Source: an uncultured Eubacteriales bacterium | Lineage (GTDB): Bacteria > Bacillota > Clostridia > Oscillospirales > Acutalibacteraceae | DNA length: 41,941 nucleotides | Assembly: GCA_934489735.1 (NCBI GenBank) | Contig: CAKSSR010000016.1 | Coordinates: 1 to 41,941 of the forward strand | Direction of reading: 5' to 3' | In this document: in pieces, positions 40,090 through 41,941 of the stretch | How the letters are laid out: each line of letters opens with the position of its first letter | Numbering within the stretch: position 1 is the stretch's first letter | Position numbers and translations under genes: made by a program | The notes under the pieces: model-generated | What the model saw: the letters and a program-made list of their open reading frames with translations, nothing else | Told to the model about the DNA's origin: nothing | The model's database searches: none

Positions 40090-41941
40090 ATGGTTGAGAG
40101 AAGGGTATCTATAGTTGTTTTACCGATAGACGAGTATACTGGAAAAGTTCCAGAATTAAAGAATGTTTACATACGTATTCCAGGGGAAAAGTCACCTATT
40201 AAAAAACCAGAGGGATACCATGTCTTTGTTGATGTAGTTAAGAGACAATTTAATATAAAAGTTGGCGGAAGAATATACAGAGACAGAGTTATACCAATAG
40301 ATTTGGACAATTATGATAACAAGACATTAATAGAGACCATCAATCTGACTCCATCCAAGAAGTACAGCTTTATCCCAGGCACTACTTTCATAAGCGGAGA
40401 AGCAGGACCAAATGTAAATATATATATATTATGTAACAGTGGTTTTTGTAATCCTCATAAAATATCATTTGACTATAACTGTGAGAATGAGGCTGATGAC
40501 GAAGGTAGCGGAGACAGCGATGCCAGTGATAAAAGTGATGGCAGTGACTTTGACAGTGATGACTTTTTTGATAGCGACTTCGACTTTGATGACTTTGATA
40601 GTGATGAAGAAGAGGAAGAGGAGGAAGAGGAAGAAGAGGAGGAAGAAGGTGGTAGCAGCACTGTAAATCTAGAACCGACAGAGCCAGATGAGTTAGCAAT
40701 ATTTACAGAACAACATGAGGATATAGTCAACCAGTACTTCGTAATATATGAGGGCAAGAAAAGAGATATATTTAAAATAATAAGTAAGTTTGAGGACAGA
40801 GGAGATATCTATAGAATAGAAGAGCCATTGAAGCATAGTTATAGCAAAGATGGAGCAGAGATATATCCAGTGCTTCAAACATATACGGGCGAGGATGGCA
40901 AGTTTTTCTTCCCAATTAGATTTAATATAAAAGAAGATTGCGAATGTAAAGTAGGAATTGGATTAGATTTTAAATTTATAGGAGTGGATATAGCTGCTGG
41001 TGAAGACAATAGTATAGATTTAAGTGATTTGTTTGAAAAGTTCCAGCAAGCTGAAGAAGAAAAGGCTAAAAAAGAAGAGGAAGACGAGTTTAAATTAGAA
41101 GGCTCAGACGAGAGTAGTTCAGATTATAGTTCAGAAGAAAGTAGTTCAGATGAATCGAGCTACAGCTCAGAGGACGAAAGTGAATCAGACGAGAGTGGCT
41201 CAGAGGAACAAAGCTACAGTTCAGAAGAAGGTTCATCAAGCGAAAGTGCATCAGGAGAGAGTGAGTCAGATGAGAGTGGCTCAGAGGAACAAAGTTACAG
41301 TTCAGAAGAAGGTTCATCAAGCAAAAGTGCATCGGGAGAGAGTGATGCAGACGAGAGTGGCTCAGAGGAACAAAGTTACAGTTCAGAAGAGGGTTCATCA
41401 AGCGAAAGTGCGTCGGGAGAGAGTGATGCAGACGAAAGTGATACAGATGAGAGTGGCTCAGAGGAACAAAGCTACAGTTCAGAAGAGGGTTCATCAAGCG
41501 AAAGTGCATCAGACGATAGTAATTCGGAAGAGGAAAGTGCGTCGGATGAAGAGTCGGATTACGGTTCGGAAGACGAAAGCGATACAGATGTTAGCAGCGA
41601 GGAAGCAAAAGCTAAGCCTGAACCAAAGAAAGCTACGAGAGTTGAAGAAAGTGATGTTGACGAAGAGAGCAGCGTAGAAGATGAGAGTGGTTCAGAAGAG
41701 TCAAGCTACAGTTCAGGAGAAGGTTCAACAAGCGAAAGTGCATCTGGAGAAACTGATACAGATGAAAGTGATACAGACGAGAGTGGCTCAGAGGAACAAA
41801 GCTACGGTTCAGAAGAAGGTTCAACAAGCGAAAGTGCATCAGACGAAAGTAATTCGGAAGATGAAAGTGCGTCGGATGAAGAGTCGGATTACGGTTCGGA
41901 AGACGAAAGCGATACAGATGTTAGCAGCGAGGAAGCAAAAG
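40090..41941 (+). CDS. Giant acidic Ser/Asp/Glu repeat protein, incomplete at 3' end
   Basis: At least 617 codons from the ATG at 40090 (SD GGGAGGG), open to the window edge. The first 125 residues form a beta-rich domain (RRVSIVVLPIDEYTGKVP, VDVVKRQFNIKVGG). An Asp/Ser-rich stretch with 14 consecutive Glu follows (about 177-190). A second globular domain lies at about 200-310 (EDIVNQYFVIYEGKKRD, YTGEDGKFFFPIRFNI). After that it is an almost pure Ser/Glu/Asp/Gly sequence with 27-residue repeats of ESGSEEQSYSSEEGSSSESA. I do not recognise it. It follows the cap gene, so it may be a CIS surface or tether protein. The charge is extremely negative. Confidence 0.75.
   Translation, partial: MVERRVSIVVLPIDEYTGKVPELKNVYIRIPGEKSPIKKPEGYHVFVDVVKRQFNIKVGGRIYRDRVIPIDLDNYDNKTLIETINLTPSKKYSFIPGTTFISGEAGPNVNIYILCNSGFCNPHKISFDYNCENEADDEGSGDSDASDKSDGSDFDSDDFFDSDFDFDDFDSDEEEEEEEEEEEEEEGGSSTVNLEPTEPDELAIFTEQHEDIVNQYFVIYEGKKRDIFKIISKFEDRGDIYRIEEPLKHSYSKDGAEIYPVLQTYTGEDGKFFFPIRFNIKEDCECKVGIGLDFKFIGVDIAAGEDNSIDLSDLFEKFQQAEEEKAKKEEEDEFKLEGSDESSSDYSSEESSSDESSYSSEDESESDESGSEEQSYSSEEGSSSESASGESESDESGSEEQSYSSEEGSSSKSASGESDADESGSEEQSYSSEEGSSSESASGESDADESDTDESGSEEQSYSSEEGSSSESASDDSNSEEESASDEESDYGSEDESDTDVSSEEAKAKPEPKKATRVEESDVDEESSVEDESGSEESSYSSGEGSTSESASGETDTDESDTDESGSEEQSYGSEEGSTSESASDESNSEDESASDEESDYGSEDESDTDVSSEEAK
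41188..41941 (+). repeat. 81-bp tandem and 330-bp long-period repeats
   Basis: Units of 81 bp (27 codons) start at 41188, 41269 and 41350, then one at 41446 after a 96-bp spacing. A longer repeat of 330 bp makes about 41431-41611 nearly identical to about 41761-41941, and the second copy is cut by the window edge. All periods are multiples of three, so copy-number change would keep the frame. Confidence 0.85.

Noticed and set aside
41090..41839. Long open frames on both strands inside the Ser/Glu repeat region
   Set aside because: They are by-products of the low-complexity repeat; they have no SD, no domain, and show unlikely composition (Arg/Lys/Gln- or His/Leu/Phe-rich).
41188..41941. CRISPR array
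   Set aside because: The 81-bp periodic units lie within one continuous reading frame and lack unique spacers and a leader.

Overview
The window is AT-rich DNA (roughly one third G+C by eye) with Gram-positive-style strong Shine-Dalgarno (SD) sequences, TTG/GTG starts, a YlmC/YmxH-type gene, RqcH and a CtpE-like P-type ATPase. This points to a low-GC Bacillota, most likely a Clostridia-class anaerobe. Two eukaryote-like ubiquitin proteases suggest it lives on or in a eukaryotic host. I cannot name the species.

Layout. (1) 1-3350: a gene-poor leader with a duplicated promoter block, a membrane protein with Ltp repeats and a secreted, catalytically dead S41 peptidase homologue. (2) 3400-8150: an AAA ATPase/DUF234 gene flanked by ~75-bp direct repeats, then a DUF1294 membrane protein and a P-type ATPase on the minus strand, divergent from a ylmC/ymxH-like gene. 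(3) 8270-9430: a minus-strand trio with two Nif11-type leader (double-glycine) precursors. (4) 9485-12505: two overlapping genes for secreted/membrane-anchored USP-family (C19) deubiquitinase-like proteins, ended by a terminator. (5) 12545-17425: tRNA-Ser(GGA), then a housekeeping operon of two flavoproteins and RqcH. (6) 17700 to the right edge: a phage-tail-like contractile injection system (CIS), all on the plus strand.

The CIS runs sheath, tube, tail-assembly-chaperone-like gene, tube-like protein with a repeat-rich arm, long helical protein (candidate tape measure), LysM adaptor, gp27/gpD-like hub, gp5-like spike, gp25, two baseplate-J proteins, gpI-like wedge protein, an Ig-tailed baseplate-associated protein, a membrane-anchored kinase-fold-like protein, a small protein, a membrane-anchored MORN-repeat protein, a DUF4255 (Pvc16-type) cap protein, and a giant acidic Ser/Asp/Glu repeat protein that runs off the window. 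A Pvc15-type AAA+ ATPase and a PAAR tip were not seen and may lie beyond the right edge. Two proteins with transmembrane segments suggest that the particle is tied to the cell envelope rather than simply released (inference).

Most notable observations: a canonical -1 frameshift cassette (slippery A AAT TTT, 6-nt spacer, perfect 7-bp stem) joining the tail-assembly-chaperone gene to a start-less DUF6760-like frame; four promoters with GTTAAG/A direct repeats at 11-bp pitch, the last repeat always 32 bp before TATAAT, which put the Ltp protein, the pseudo-protease and the ubiquitin proteases under one probable response regulator; and a shared N-terminal module in the small CIS protein and the MORN protein.
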